From assembly GCA_030148805.1 (NCBI GenBank), contig JASBSS010000007.1, forward strand, positions 163,641 through 227,640: 64,000 nucleotides of DNA. Reading direction: 5' to 3'. Both the position numbers and the translations under genes were made by a program. The first letter of the stretch is position 1. Each line of letters begins with the position of its first letter. This stretch comes from Thiogranum sp. (GTDB lineage Bacteria > Pseudomonadota > Gammaproteobacteria > DSM-19610). The notes beneath the pieces are model-generated. The model was not told where the DNA came from, ran no database searches, and worked only from the letters and a program-made list of their open reading frames with translations. Shown here in pieces: positions 1 to 7,792 of the stretch.

Positions 1-710
1 ATGTCCTGCGGATGCAGCGGGATGCCACCCCCAAGCCGGCTGCGGGTAAAATCCAGCAATTGGGAAATCATGTTGCTCATCTGCGCGGCACTGTGTTCGA
101 TACGCCCGGCCAGCTCGGAGATTGCGGGGTCCGCGGTATCTTTGGCAAGCAAAACCTGCGCGCTGATCTTCACCACCTGCAACGGACTGCGTAGATCGTG
201 ACCGACAATGCCGAGCAGCCGTTCGCGGAACAAGGCGGCCTGGTCCAGGCGCGACTTTTCCAGCGCGACGGCGACCTGATCGGCCATCGCGGACAGGAAC
301 CATTCCTCTTCTTCAAAGCTACAACCATTGTCCTGCCGCACCAGGCCCAGAACGCCGAATACTTTCCCCGAAACCACCAATGGCACCGCCAGAAAATCAC
401 CCAGCCGATTCCCCAGCAGGGCCTCAAGCTGCACGTCCAGCGGCTCGGCGTCGACGCAGGTGCGCGCCTTCAGGCCCTCGGCGGCGCAGCCGTACTCAGC
501 CTGCAAGGACCAGCGACCGTCTTCGTCGCAGCAAAACAGCGCGCTTTGGGAGGCGCCCAGCAGGTCCGCGGCTCGCGTCACCGCCAAGCTGAGCACGCCC
601 TCCATCGACAAGGCGGAGGTCAGCGCGCGCGAGACTTCCGTCAGCGCCCGAAAACGGCGTAGACGTTGCGCGTCGCGCTCGAGGACCGCATGCATATCCT
701 CAAAGCTCAT
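1..710 (-). CDS. GAF-domain sensor histidine kinase (partial, runs off left edge)
   Basis: Open on the minus strand from the ATG at 710 to the window edge, so only the N-terminal 236 residues are visible. A GAF-like sensor domain occupies about residues 15-155, followed by a HisKA dimerisation helix with the H-box GHDLRSPLQVV; the phospho-accepting histidine is about residue 171. The catalytic ATPase domain lies outside the window. The ATG overlaps the stop of the KaiC-like gene (ATGA at 707-710), so the two are translationally coupled. No membrane segment is seen, so the kinase is probably cytosolic. The input to the GAF domain is unknown. Its likely partners are the KaiC-like ATPase and the receiver protein of the same operon. 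Confidence 0.85.
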   Translation of the reverse strand, partial: MSFEDMHAVLERDAQRLRRFRALTEVSRALTSALSMEGVLSLAVTRAADLLGASQSALFCCDEDGRWSLQAEYGCAAEGLKARTCVDAEPLDVQLEALLGNRLGDFLAVPLVVSGKVFGVLGLVRQDNGCSFEEEEWFLSAMADQVAVALEKSRLDQAALFRERLLGIVGHDLRSPLQVVKISAQVLLAKDTADPAISELAGRIEHSAAQMSNMISQLLDFTRSRLGGGIPLHPQD

Positions 711-2125
711 GTCACCGTGACTCCATCTACACTGATCTGGAACTGCCGCACCGCCAGATCGTGGGCAATGCCGCGGGCTTTGGCTATGTGAAGGGTACGC
801 CGCGAACCATGCTCGTCGATCTCCAGGCCCAGCACCACCACCGCGTCGGCAATGGCGCTGAAGCGCATATCGACAGCGGTCTCTTGCGATGTCTCGTAGG
901 TCAATATACTGGTTACCCCATTGACCACGAAATGTTGCACCAGGGCGTACAGATAGCCACGCAGTCGATTCATATCGCTGGTGGCGTTCATGAGATCACC
1001 GACGGCGTCGATGACAATGCGCTTGATATTGTGTTCATTTACTTTGCGAAATATACCGACGAGGATACTGTCGATTTGCAATTCCACCGCTGAGTGGTAC
1101 GCGAGGTGCAGTCCCCGCTCGCGCAGGGAGTCGAACCCCTTGCCCAAGTTCTCGAAGGCGCGCGCAAGCTGGGTGGGATTTTCCTGGAAATTGAGGTACA
1201 GACTGGGCTCGCCCGCGAGCACACCGTTGATCGCAAACTGCAGACCGAAGGTCGTCTTCCCGGCGCCGCTGCGCCCCTCCACAACGACGGTGCTACCGCG
1301 CCAGAAGCCACCGCCGATCAGATCGTCGAAGCCCGGGATGCCGGTCGGCACGCGCGACTGTTCGCGCTGATAGATCACGGCGTCACGGGGGCTCACCAGG
1401 CGGGGAAAGACATCGAGTCCGTCGTCGGTGATACGAAAGGCATGCAGCCCTTCGGCGTAGGAACTGCCGCGCAGCTTCAGCACGCGCAAATAGCGCTCAT
1501 CGCGCGTCCCGTGTTTCCTGCGCGCCAGCTCGACCATGCCGTCGGCCACGGCGAACTCGGGAAACACCGGGATCTGATCCTCGCTGTATTCACCCACCAG
1601 AAACGCGGTGGTTTCGTACGCGCTGAGGATACCGGAGACTTCATATAACATCCGTCGCATGTCCGGCATGGAAGTGGTCAGATCGTGGATCGCCTTGAAC
1701 GAGTCGATAACGATCATCTTCGGCGACGTTGTCTGGATAACGTCCTTGAGTTTCGGGATCAGAGCCCCGGGCCCGTGCTCGGCCAGCTCCTCTCCCAGCG
1801 AGTCGTAGATCACCGCGCCGGCCAGGAGGGACTCGTCATAGAAACTGAATTGCTGGAGATAACGAACGACTTTTTCCAGCGGCTCGGAAAGCGTGCTAAG
1901 AAACACAACCGGCCGAGCGTCTTCCTCGGCGTTGGCGAACATCATGCGCTCGGCCAGAATCGTTTTGCCGGAACCCGGCTCACCCATGAGAATGTTGATC
2001 GAATTGGCGGGGAAGCCCCCGCCCAAAATTTGGTCGAGCTCGCGGTTGCCGGTTTTGATCCGAGGCAGCTCCGCGGCGTCCGCCGATTCATCGAACTGCG
2101 GGTGATCTTCGCCGGGTGTATCCAT
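707..2125 (-). CDS. KaiC-like double RecA-domain ATPase
   Basis: 472 residues with two RecA/KaiC domains in tandem. Walker A motifs are GEPGSGKT (residues 48-55) and GRSGAGKT (284-291), and hydrophobic Walker B strands end in MIVIDSFK and RIVIDAVG. The paired catalytic glutamates of cyanobacterial KaiC appear reduced: the segments after Walker A read TLSEP and NFQEN. The Ser/Thr autophosphorylation pair was not recognised. Non-cyanobacterial KaiC homologues commonly sit with histidine kinases and receivers and act in signalling rather than clocks. Here the gene lies between a receiver gene upstream and the GAF kinase downstream, with a 4-base stop/start overlap to the kinase. It probably acts as an ATP-dependent signalling hub in the cytosol. 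Confidence 0.85.
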   Translation of the reverse strand: MDTPGEDHPQFDESADAAELPRIKTGNRELDQILGGGFPANSINILMGEPGSGKTILAERMMFANAEEDARPVVFLSTLSEPLEKVVRYLQQFSFYDESLLAGAVIYDSLGEELAEHGPGALIPKLKDVIQTTSPKMIVIDSFKAIHDLTTSMPDMRRMLYEVSGILSAYETTAFLVGEYSEDQIPVFPEFAVADGMVELARRKHGTRDERYLRVLKLRGSSYAEGLHAFRITDDGLDVFPRLVSPRDAVIYQREQSRVPTGIPGFDDLIGGGFWRGSTVVVEGRSGAGKTTFGLQFAINGVLAGEPSLYLNFQENPTQLARAFENLGKGFDSLRERGLHLAYHSAVELQIDSILVGIFRKVNEHNIKRIVIDAVGDLMNATSDMNRLRGYLYALVQHFVVNGVTSILTYETSQETAVDMRFSAIADAVVVLGLEIDEHGSRRTLHIAKARGIAHDLAVRQFQISVDGVTVT

Positions 2126-2134
2126 GATAGATCC

Positions 2135-2569
2135 TCAGGTGGTGGGTTGACGGGCGGCAAATACCCCCCTGATGGTGTCCATGTAACGCTGTTCGGCCAG
2201 GGGCTTTTTCATAAAGGCGTCAGCGCCGGCTTCGCGGGCCCGAGCAGTCGCGGCCAGCATGCTGCACACCAATACGGGGACATGGCTGGTTTTGGAACCG
2301 GCTTTCAAGTGGCTGCACAATGCCAGCCCGTCGAGCTTCGGCACCAGGATCTCCGTGACCACCAGGTCGGGAACAAGTGCCTCGGCAAGCGCCAGGCCAG
2401 CATGGCCGTCGGTGGCGTAATCCACCGAGAACCCTCCGCGGGTGAGAAAATTCAGCTGCAACTCGCGCACATGAGGATCCCGCTCGACCACCAGTACGGA
2501 CCGCCCCTGCGGCACAGCAGTCGGCTGCGAAACTCGGGAAGGAGCAGACGGCTTAGAAAAGTCGCTCAT
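2135..2569 (-). CDS. Receiver-domain protein with Glu at the phosphorylation site
   Basis: 144 residues: a poorly conserved N-terminal tail of about 22 residues, then a single receiver domain without an output domain. The acidic pocket (E29, D31), the switch Ser (S103) and the conserved Lys (KKP near residue 121) are present. The acceptor aspartate is replaced by glutamate: the segment reads PDLVVTEILVPKLDG with E73 where Asp is expected. The GAG codon is clear on the minus strand. Glutamate often mimics phospho-Asp, so the protein may be locked active or act as a docking partner. It is the first gene of the operon with the KaiC-like ATPase (9 bp gap) and the histidine kinase. Confidence 0.85.
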   Translation of the reverse strand: MSDFSKPSAPSRVSQPTAVPQGRSVLVVERDPHVRELQLNFLTRGGFSVDYATDGHAGLALAEALVPDLVVTEILVPKLDGLALCSHLKAGSKTSHVPVLVCSMLAATARAREAGADAFMKKPLAEQRYMDTIRGVFAARQPTT

Positions 2570-2757
2570 TGGCGGTCATCATTCATCTATAGCTCTGGCA
2601 TCTATCGCCTGGGGCTGACCGGCTAAATTCTAAGAAGGCATACGCGACCGCGAATACCAAAATGCCACACTAGCATGAGGGCAATCTCAAGTCAATGTCA
2701 CCCCCCGAACCGTGCCCGTCCACTCGGTTATTTCACCTCGCACGACTCGCTGCAAGC

Positions 2758-3558
2758 TCAACGCAGTGTCCTTACGACAAGGCTCACTAACGGCAAGAGT
2801 CCAAGCACTGACACTACCGTAGCTCCAACCGGCAGATCGGCACTGTAGGCTACCCATAAGCCGGCGATGGCACCGAGCAAGCCCAGCCCCCACCCCATGA
2901 ACAAGCTGGTCAATAACGATCGAGCCAACAACGACGCGCTGAATGCCGGGATAATCAAGAATGCGAATACCAGCAATACGCCGGCCACGTTGACCGCAAG
3001 GGTAATGATCACCGCGAACGAGGCGAAAAACAGGAACTCCCAGAGAAAGCTCGGCTGGCGTTTGGCTTGTTCGCTAAATGACAGTGGCAAAAAACGCTTG
3101 CGGTAAACCAAGTGTAACACGGCAAGCAACGCCGTCACCCCGGCAACGAGTGCGATCTCCTGCCAACGCACCCAGAGGATATTGCCATTGAACAAGGATT
3201 TGAGTTCCTCCATGCCCTGACTGGAGCGGCTGAGGATCACAATGGACAAGGCGGTGGCCACCACATAGACACAGCCGATCACGACTTCGCGCGTCGTCTT
3301 GCCCGGCAGTCGCCGCAAGCCCGCAAAGGCGAACGCCGCGGCCAGGGTGGCCGCAAACGCGTATGCCTGCGCGGTCAGGCCATGGGGCTCCTCTCCGAGC
3401 AAAAAGGCCAGGCTGACCCCCAGTGCCGCCACCTGGGCCAGCGCCAGATCGACGAAGATGATGCCTCGCGCCAGCACGTGCAGCCCCAGATAGGTATGGC
3501 TTATGACCATCAAGGCGCTCATGACAAAGGCCGGCAACAAGATCATCCCGGCGTCCAT
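2758..3558 (-). CDS. Zinc/manganese-type ABC transporter permease (ABC-3 family)
   Basis: 266 residues, almost entirely hydrophobic with about eight predicted membrane helices. It has the family's cytoplasmic loop signature around GIIFVDLALAQVAALG. The length is normal for ZnuB/MntB-type permeases. It starts one base after the stop of the binding-protein gene (TGACATG), so the two are coupled. Whether the metal is zinc or manganese cannot be decided from the permease alone. No ATPase gene for this transporter exists in the window, so the energising subunit must be encoded elsewhere or shared. Confidence 0.88.
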   Translation of the reverse strand: MDAGMILLPAFVMSALMVISHTYLGLHVLARGIIFVDLALAQVAALGVSLAFLLGEEPHGLTAQAYAFAATLAAAFAFAGLRRLPGKTTREVVIGCVYVVATALSIVILSRSSQGMEELKSLFNGNILWVRWQEIALVAGVTALLAVLHLVYRKRFLPLSFSEQAKRQPSFLWEFLFFASFAVIITLAVNVAGVLLVFAFLIIPAFSASLLARSLLTSLFMGWGLGLLGAIAGLWVAYSADLPVGATVVSVLGLLPLVSLVVRTLR

Positions 3559-3559
3559 G

Positions 3560-4471
3560 TCACGGACCTCCCGGGTTGTTAAGCGCCTTCACAATGGCAT
3601 CGAATAGATCGAAATAGCTATTGATGTCAGGCTGTGCGCCGACGGACTGAGGCAGTACGGCCACGCGGATACCGGTCTGTTCGTGCAGATAGATCGCCGA
3701 GCGACGCTCGTAATACGGTTCCATGATGAGAAGGCCGATGCCGTCGTTTCGGATACGGGTTATCAGTGCGCTCAGCGACGCCGCACTGGGGGCGATACCG
3801 GGCTTGGGTTCCACCTCATCGACGATACGAAAACCGAAGGCATCGGCCAGATAGACAAAGGACTTGTGATAGGCGATGACGGGTTTGTCGCGCAGGGGTT
3901 CCAGCGCGGCCCGCCAGGCCGGCAGCTTGGCCTCCATGGTTTGCCCGAATGCCTTGAGGCGCTGTTGGTAATCACCCTCATGGGCCGGATCCAGCTCCCC
4001 CATGCGGGTGGCGATGGCCTGCGCCATGCGCAACCCGTTACGCGGATCCAGCCAGTAGTGCGGATTGCCCTTGGCGTGCACATCCCCCATGGCGCGGGAC
4101 ACCGGACCATCGACTTTACCGAGCAGTGATACGGCCGTGGAGAGATCCAGGTAACCCGGGCTGCCGGGCTGGACCCGGGCATTACGCGCCGCTTGCAGCA
4201 AGGGTGGCAACCAGCCGATCTCCATGTCGGCACCGATCACCAGCAACAGATCCGCCCGGGAAACCTTGTGGATCATGCTGGGCTTGGCGGCAGCGAAGTG
4301 GGGATCACGGGTGCCGGGCGTCAGACTCTCTACCTGTACCCGCGCGCCACCGACCGCTGCGGCAATGGCCGCCACATCCTGGGTGCTCGTGACGACCCGC
4401 AACGCGGCGTGAGTGGCGAGCGAAGCGACCAATAACAGCAGCCCGATCGAGATTTTGAATAACTTTTCCAT
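3560..4471 (-). CDS. Periplasmic metal-binding protein of ABC transporter (ZnuA-like)
   Basis: 303 residues with a Sec signal peptide (about residues 1-22, ending THA). Family features include DPHFAAAKPSM, GNPHYWLDPRNG, IAYHKSF and a C-terminal GAQPDINSY segment, which supply the expected His and Asp metal ligands. The His-rich loop typical of many zinc-specific ZnuA proteins is absent, so zinc versus manganese is open. It lies between the outer-membrane barrel gene (9 bp upstream) and the permease. It should capture divalent metal in the periplasm and deliver it to the permease. Confidence 0.88.
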   Translation of the reverse strand: MEKLFKISIGLLLLVASLATHAALRVVTSTQDVAAIAAAVGGARVQVESLTPGTRDPHFAAAKPSMIHKVSRADLLLVIGADMEIGWLPPLLQAARNARVQPGSPGYLDLSTAVSLLGKVDGPVSRAMGDVHAKGNPHYWLDPRNGLRMAQAIATRMGELDPAHEGDYQQRLKAFGQTMEAKLPAWRAALEPLRDKPVIAYHKSFVYLADAFGFRIVDEVEPKPGIAPSAASLSALITRIRNDGIGLLIMEPYYERRSAIYLHEQTGIRVAVLPQSVGAQPDINSYFDLFDAIVKALNNPGGP

Positions 4472-4480
4472 ACCGTACTC

Positions 4481-5842
4481 CTAGAACATGTGAGCCGCGT
4501 GGCTACCAAGATTGAATTCAAATTGGAGCCAAAGGGAATCGGCAATCTCATCGGGCAGGTGATCCGCCCAGTCGCGGTTGTATTGCAGCCGCACTTTGCT
4601 GTATTCGCTGGGATACCAGGTGAGATTCGGCGACAGCCGCTTGCGGGTGTCACGCCAGGGGTCGGCCGAGGTATCGCCCTCCCCGCTGGCATATTCGGCG
4701 CGCAACCCCGCCACCCAACCCGGCTTGAAGCCCCACAGCGCCTGGGTGAACAGACCCCAGTCCTTGAGGGTTTCACGGCTGGGATCACCCGGATCCCCGG
4801 CCTCATACCGGCGTGCCAGGACTTCGCTATGCCAGGAGACGAAAGGGAAACCGCGTTGGCTCCGGGCGGGCTGCCATTTCAGATACAAATCCGCGCCACC
4901 GATAGCGGTATCGGTAGTGGTACCGCTGGCATTCGGCCCCCATAAACCGGAAACACCGACGTTCATGCTAACGGTATCCGACACATCGAAACCGTTGAGC
5001 CAACGGGCCGTATAGAGCAGGTCACCCAGGTCGCGGGCGTCCCTGTCGATCAGCGTATGGCCGCCGATGTCCTCTCCCGGCGCGTTGAGGAAACTGGTCA
5101 CCGTTTCGCCCTTGGGGTTCTGGACACCGAGATACAGCTCCGAATACCAGTCAACAGGCATCAACCAGGCAGCGCGCAGACCCTGGCTGCGCAAACCGTC
5201 ACCGCCAAAAAAACGCGACAAGACGACGGGCTGATCGACGAAGGCCCAGGTATGAGGGTGCTGAGGGTTCTGGCGGCCGAACTCGGTGAAGTACTGACCG
5301 CCCTTGAGTTGCAACCCCCACGGCAAGCTGCGGGTGGTGAAGAAGGCTTCCTCCAGTTCCACCACCGTTTCGCCGTCGGCGTCGATCTGGAAGATGACAT
5401 GGGCCTCGCCATCGAAGTACGGGCCTACGGCACCCCCGATAGACAACTCCACGTTCTGCACCGTAAAGCCGTTCTGGTTGGGGTCGTGAGCGCCGGCCTG
5501 CAACGCCTCCAGCGCGTCGTTGTCGACACTGGAACCCCCTGCCGCGAACAACCCCGACAGGCCGATCTGGAAATCGCCACGGGTGACCGCGGGCGACGCC
5601 GCTACCGCCGGCGATGTCGCCAACGCTGGCTCATCCGATTTCGCTTCCAGTCCATCCAGACGCGCTTCCAGCGCGTCGATCTGCCGTTCATAAGCTTGCT
5701 GCTGGCGCTGCAGCTGCTGCTTCATTTCCGTCAACTGCCGCCGCAACGCCTCGCGTTCCTCCTCGGCCGACGCCGTTTCCGGATAGCACAGCAAGGCGCC
5801 AACGATGACGGCAACCCGTTTAACACGAAGATACTGATCCAT
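4481..5842 (-). CDS. Outer-membrane beta-barrel protein with N-terminal coiled coil
   Basis: 453 residues from the ATG at 5842, chosen because GGAGGT lies 5 nt upstream and the protein then starts with a signal peptide (MDQYLRVKRVAVIVGALL). After cleavage comes a heptad-rich coiled coil (about residues 27-62, rich in E, Q, R and L), a linker rich in Ala/Pro/Ser, and a long porin-like region of alternating aromatic/polar strands ending in a C-terminal Phe, the usual barrel-assembly signal. Position upstream of the metal-binding protein suggests that it lets the metal cross the outer membrane. The exact porin family is not recognised. Confidence 0.8.
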   Translation of the reverse strand: MDQYLRVKRVAVIVGALLCYPETASAEEEREALRRQLTEMKQQLQRQQQAYERQIDALEARLDGLEAKSDEPALATSPAVAASPAVTRGDFQIGLSGLFAAGGSSVDNDALEALQAGAHDPNQNGFTVQNVELSIGGAVGPYFDGEAHVIFQIDADGETVVELEEAFFTTRSLPWGLQLKGGQYFTEFGRQNPQHPHTWAFVDQPVVLSRFFGGDGLRSQGLRAAWLMPVDWYSELYLGVQNPKGETVTSFLNAPGEDIGGHTLIDRDARDLGDLLYTARWLNGFDVSDTVSMNVGVSGLWGPNASGTTTDTAIGGADLYLKWQPARSQRGFPFVSWHSEVLARRYEAGDPGDPSRETLKDWGLFTQALWGFKPGWVAGLRAEYASGEGDTSADPWRDTRKRLSPNLTWYPSEYSKVRLQYNRDWADHLPDEIADSLWLQFEFNLGSHAAHMF

Positions 5843-5937
5843 AATGGACCTCCGTTCTGATTCATGGACACATAGCCGCTGACGCCACACAGCAATACGC
5901 CGCGCGATTTACGCGTCAGACAGCAACGAGAGATCGA

Positions 5938-6246
5938 TCAGGACAGAGGTGGGGCCCGGGCCCAGCGGGTGTGGGACGGACGGAATGAAGTATAGTCGGT
6001 ATCTCCGGCAGGCAGCTGATAGGCGTGGACCTGCGGGGGAGAAGGGACTGAAGGGACGGGTAGAAAGGCCGCTGGCACGTGATTGACACGACACACCTGG
6101 CATTCGCCGTGGCCATCCGGCTCGCCGCCGCCTATATCCATATCGTGCAGAGGGACATGCGCCGCGGCGAACAGCAGGACGAACACCAACCCCAGTGAAA
6201 TGAGCCGGTTCACAGCGGTATTCTGATGGCGTACCCGTTGCAACAT
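5938..6246 (-). CDS. Small secreted Cys/His-containing protein
   Basis: 102 residues with a hydrophobic N-terminal segment (about residues 13-31, signal peptide or anchor). It is followed by a short metal-ligand-like stretch, HVPLHDMDIGG then HGECQVCRVNH, and a Pro-rich tail. It resembles the small CxxC/His proteins (DUF2946-like) often found beside metal transport genes, but family membership is not proven. First gene of the minus-strand metal-uptake cluster. No good ribosome binding site precedes the ATG at 6246, so the start is uncertain. An alternative is the GTG about 33 bases downstream. Confidence 0.55.
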   Translation of the reverse strand: MLQRVRHQNTAVNRLISLGLVFVLLFAAAHVPLHDMDIGGGEPDGHGECQVCRVNHVPAAFLPVPSVPSPPQVHAYQLPAGDTDYTSFRPSHTRWARAPPLS

Positions 6247-6251
6247 ACATC

Positions 6252-6278
6252 CATAATCTCATAAACGCACAGATTATG
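6252..6278 (-). promoter_or_regulatory. Inverted repeat upstream of the metal-uptake cluster
   Basis: CATAATCT (6252-6259) and AGATTATG (6271-6278) are perfect 8-base inverted arms separated by 11 bases, directly before the first gene of the metal cluster. Fur/Zur-family operators are AT-rich dyads of similar size, so a Zur-type site is possible. The sequence does not match the E. coli Zur box closely. Confidence 0.4.
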
Positions 6279-6383
6279 AAATCTTGTTTTATACCTTGAT
6301 CGCCCGCGGCTATTGCGCGCGGTTCCCGCTGTAGTGTTGAGCCCCCCTATTCCAATGCACTCCTAGAGGCCCACCCTTTCAAC

Positions 6384-6977
6384 TCAGCCCGGCTGCTCGA
6401 TCAGCACGGCAGTGGAACTGTTGACCAATGCTTTCAACTCCTTCTTGGAAAAACCCGCCTTCGCCATGGCAATCATGCCGGTGACGAGCGCAATCACATG
6501 GTTTGCGATCCCGGGGCAATCGGCAGCGGCGTCCATTTCTCCTTCAACCTGCGCCAGCTTGAGACGTTCAATAATAATATCTCGCAATTGAAACAGCGCC
6601 GAATCCAGCATCTTTTTTGTCTTCACATCATGCTGCTCGCGTTCGAGCAAGGACAACACGACCATGCAACCACCGGGATTGGACTTAGCAAAGTGCAAGT
6701 GTATGACCTCCTCCAATACCCCGCTCAGCGCCTCTTGCGCTGACTTCGCCCGCACTACCCGCGCAATGAATCTGGCAAGTACGGTCTGGAAATAGAGCTC
6801 GAGCGCTCTTTGAAACAAGGCGCGTTTACTGCCGAAGGCATTATAGATACTGGTCGGATTGAGCCCCATAGCACGCTCCAAGGCTTTCATCGACGTGGCC
6901 GAATAGCCGTTTTCCCAGAACAGCAGCATTGCTGATTCCAGCGCCTTGTCCTCCTGAAAACTCTTCGCTCTGGCCAT
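6384..6977 (-). CDS. TetR/AcrR family transcriptional regulator
   Basis: 197 residues from the ATG at 6977, which has GGAAG 8 nt upstream. An upstream extension is open but has no ribosome site. The N-terminal TetR helix-turn-helix (about residues 8-52) contains ENGYSATSMKALERAMGLNPTSIYNAFGSK cut short here to its key features: the GYSATS turn and the YNAFGSK end. The C-terminal ligand domain contains a Gly-Gly-Cys segment typical of the AcrR-like group. It is divergent from the cupin gene at 7120, and the palindrome at 7059-7082 between them is the likely operator. It probably represses the cupin gene and perhaps itself. Confidence 0.88.
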   Translation of the reverse strand: MARAKSFQEDKALESAMLLFWENGYSATSMKALERAMGLNPTSIYNAFGSKRALFQRALELYFQTVLARFIARVVRAKSAQEALSGVLEEVIHLHFAKSNPGGCMVVLSLLEREQHDVKTKKMLDSALFQLRDIIIERLKLAQVEGEMDAAADCPGIANHVIALVTGMIAMAKAGFSKKELKALVNSSTAVLIEQPG

Positions 6978-7036
6978 GGTGGTGACTTCCATAAGGTGAC
7001 GACGAGTCAATATTATAGCATTCACTACAAAAAGTA

Positions 7037-7065
7037 TTGACATCTCGGGCACGCCTCTATATTGT
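7037..7065 (+). promoter_or_regulatory. Sigma-70-type promoter of the cupin gene
   Basis: TTGACA at 7037-7042, a 17-base spacer and TATTGT at 7060-7065 form a good -35/-10 pair facing the cupin gene at 7120. The -10 box lies inside the palindrome at 7059-7082. Confidence 0.6.
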
Positions 7066-7082
7066 AGTGATCGCTACAATAT
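7059..7082. promoter_or_regulatory. Palindromic operator, probably for the adjacent TetR regulator
   Basis: ATATTGTAG and CTACAATAT are perfect 9-base arms around a 6-base centre containing GATC, giving a 24-base palindrome. It overlaps the -10 box of the cupin promoter and lies between divergent TetR and cupin genes, the standard arrangement for TetR repression. A half-site-like ACTACAA also occurs near 7024-7030. Confidence 0.7.
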
Positions 7083-7119
7083 TACGCTCGACCATTTCCC
7101 CTTTTCGGAGTGACCGCCT

Positions 7120-7554
7120 ATGAATGCGTACACCAAAGCGACCCTAGGAAAGCTGAGCGATCTCGACTCGCACATCTTTGCCCCCAAGGACACACCCATC
7201 CATCTCGTCGGCAAAGTATTTCTCGGCGACCTGCTGGGCCTGACCTCGATGGAGGTTTCGCTGAACAAGGATGCACCAAATACCGGTATCGACTTTTTCC
7301 ATTCACACAAGAACAATGAAGAGCTGTATATCTTCATTGGAGGCCGGGGCGAAATGATGGTCGAAAATGACCGCTTCGCCGTCGAGGAAGGGAGCGTGGT
7401 TAAAGTGGCCACCGGAGCCAAGCGTGCCTGGTGGAATACCGGTTCAGAGAATCTCTATTATGTGGTAGTTCAGGCCCAGACCGGTGGACTAAAAAGCTCC
7501 AAATTAGACGATGCGGAAATCATTGAGGAAAAAGTACCGTGGGTGCGAACCTAA
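7120..7554 (+). CDS. Small cupin-domain protein
   Basis: 144 residues forming a single cupin barrel. The first metal-binding motif is visible as HSHKNNEELY (about residues 67-76), and a second cupin motif region with GSVVKVATGAKRAWWN follows near residue 95. A cysteine-free sequence and lack of a signal peptide indicate a cytosolic protein. GGAG lies about 9 nt before the ATG. The gene is divergent from the TetR regulator and under its presumed operator, so its substrate may also be the TetR ligand or a derivative. Substrate unknown; cupins include isomerases, dioxygenases and binding proteins. Confidence 0.85.
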   Translation: MNAYTKATLGKLSDLDSHIFAPKDTPIHLVGKVFLGDLLGLTSMEVSLNKDAPNTGIDFFHSHKNNEELYIFIGGRGEMMVENDRFAVEEGSVVKVATGAKRAWWNTGSENLYYVVVQAQTGGLKSSKLDDAEIIEEKVPWVRT

Positions 7555-7694
7555 CCTACACGGCAACTTTCGCACGTTTCCCCTATTAATTTAACCGGCT
7601 TGGAATGCACGACCCGCAAACAGCGATTCCGCCACGCCACGGCGGCCCGGAAACGCGATTTCGGTCTTCGCTTCGCCAAGAACGATCGCTGAAG

Positions 7695-7729
7695 TGGCGC
7701 GCCACCTGCGCTGAGATGGCGCGCCACCT
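7695..7729. repeat. Two copies of TGGCGCGCCACCT
   Basis: A 13-base motif is repeated exactly at 7695-7707 and 7717-7729. Each copy contains the self-complementary core TGGCGCGCCA, and the unit lies in the convergent gap between the cupin and the copper locus. It may act as a bidirectional terminator-like structure; no T-run follows. Confidence 0.45.
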
Positions 7730-7792
7730 AGGTCGCGACCTCGAGGCAGTGGCGCCACATTCTCTAGCGACGCCGCCACGATTGATCAGCGA

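Noticed and set aside
1094..2626. Long plus-strand readings opposite the KaiC-like and receiver genes
   Set aside because: They are antisense to genes with clear motifs and have no family features of their own.
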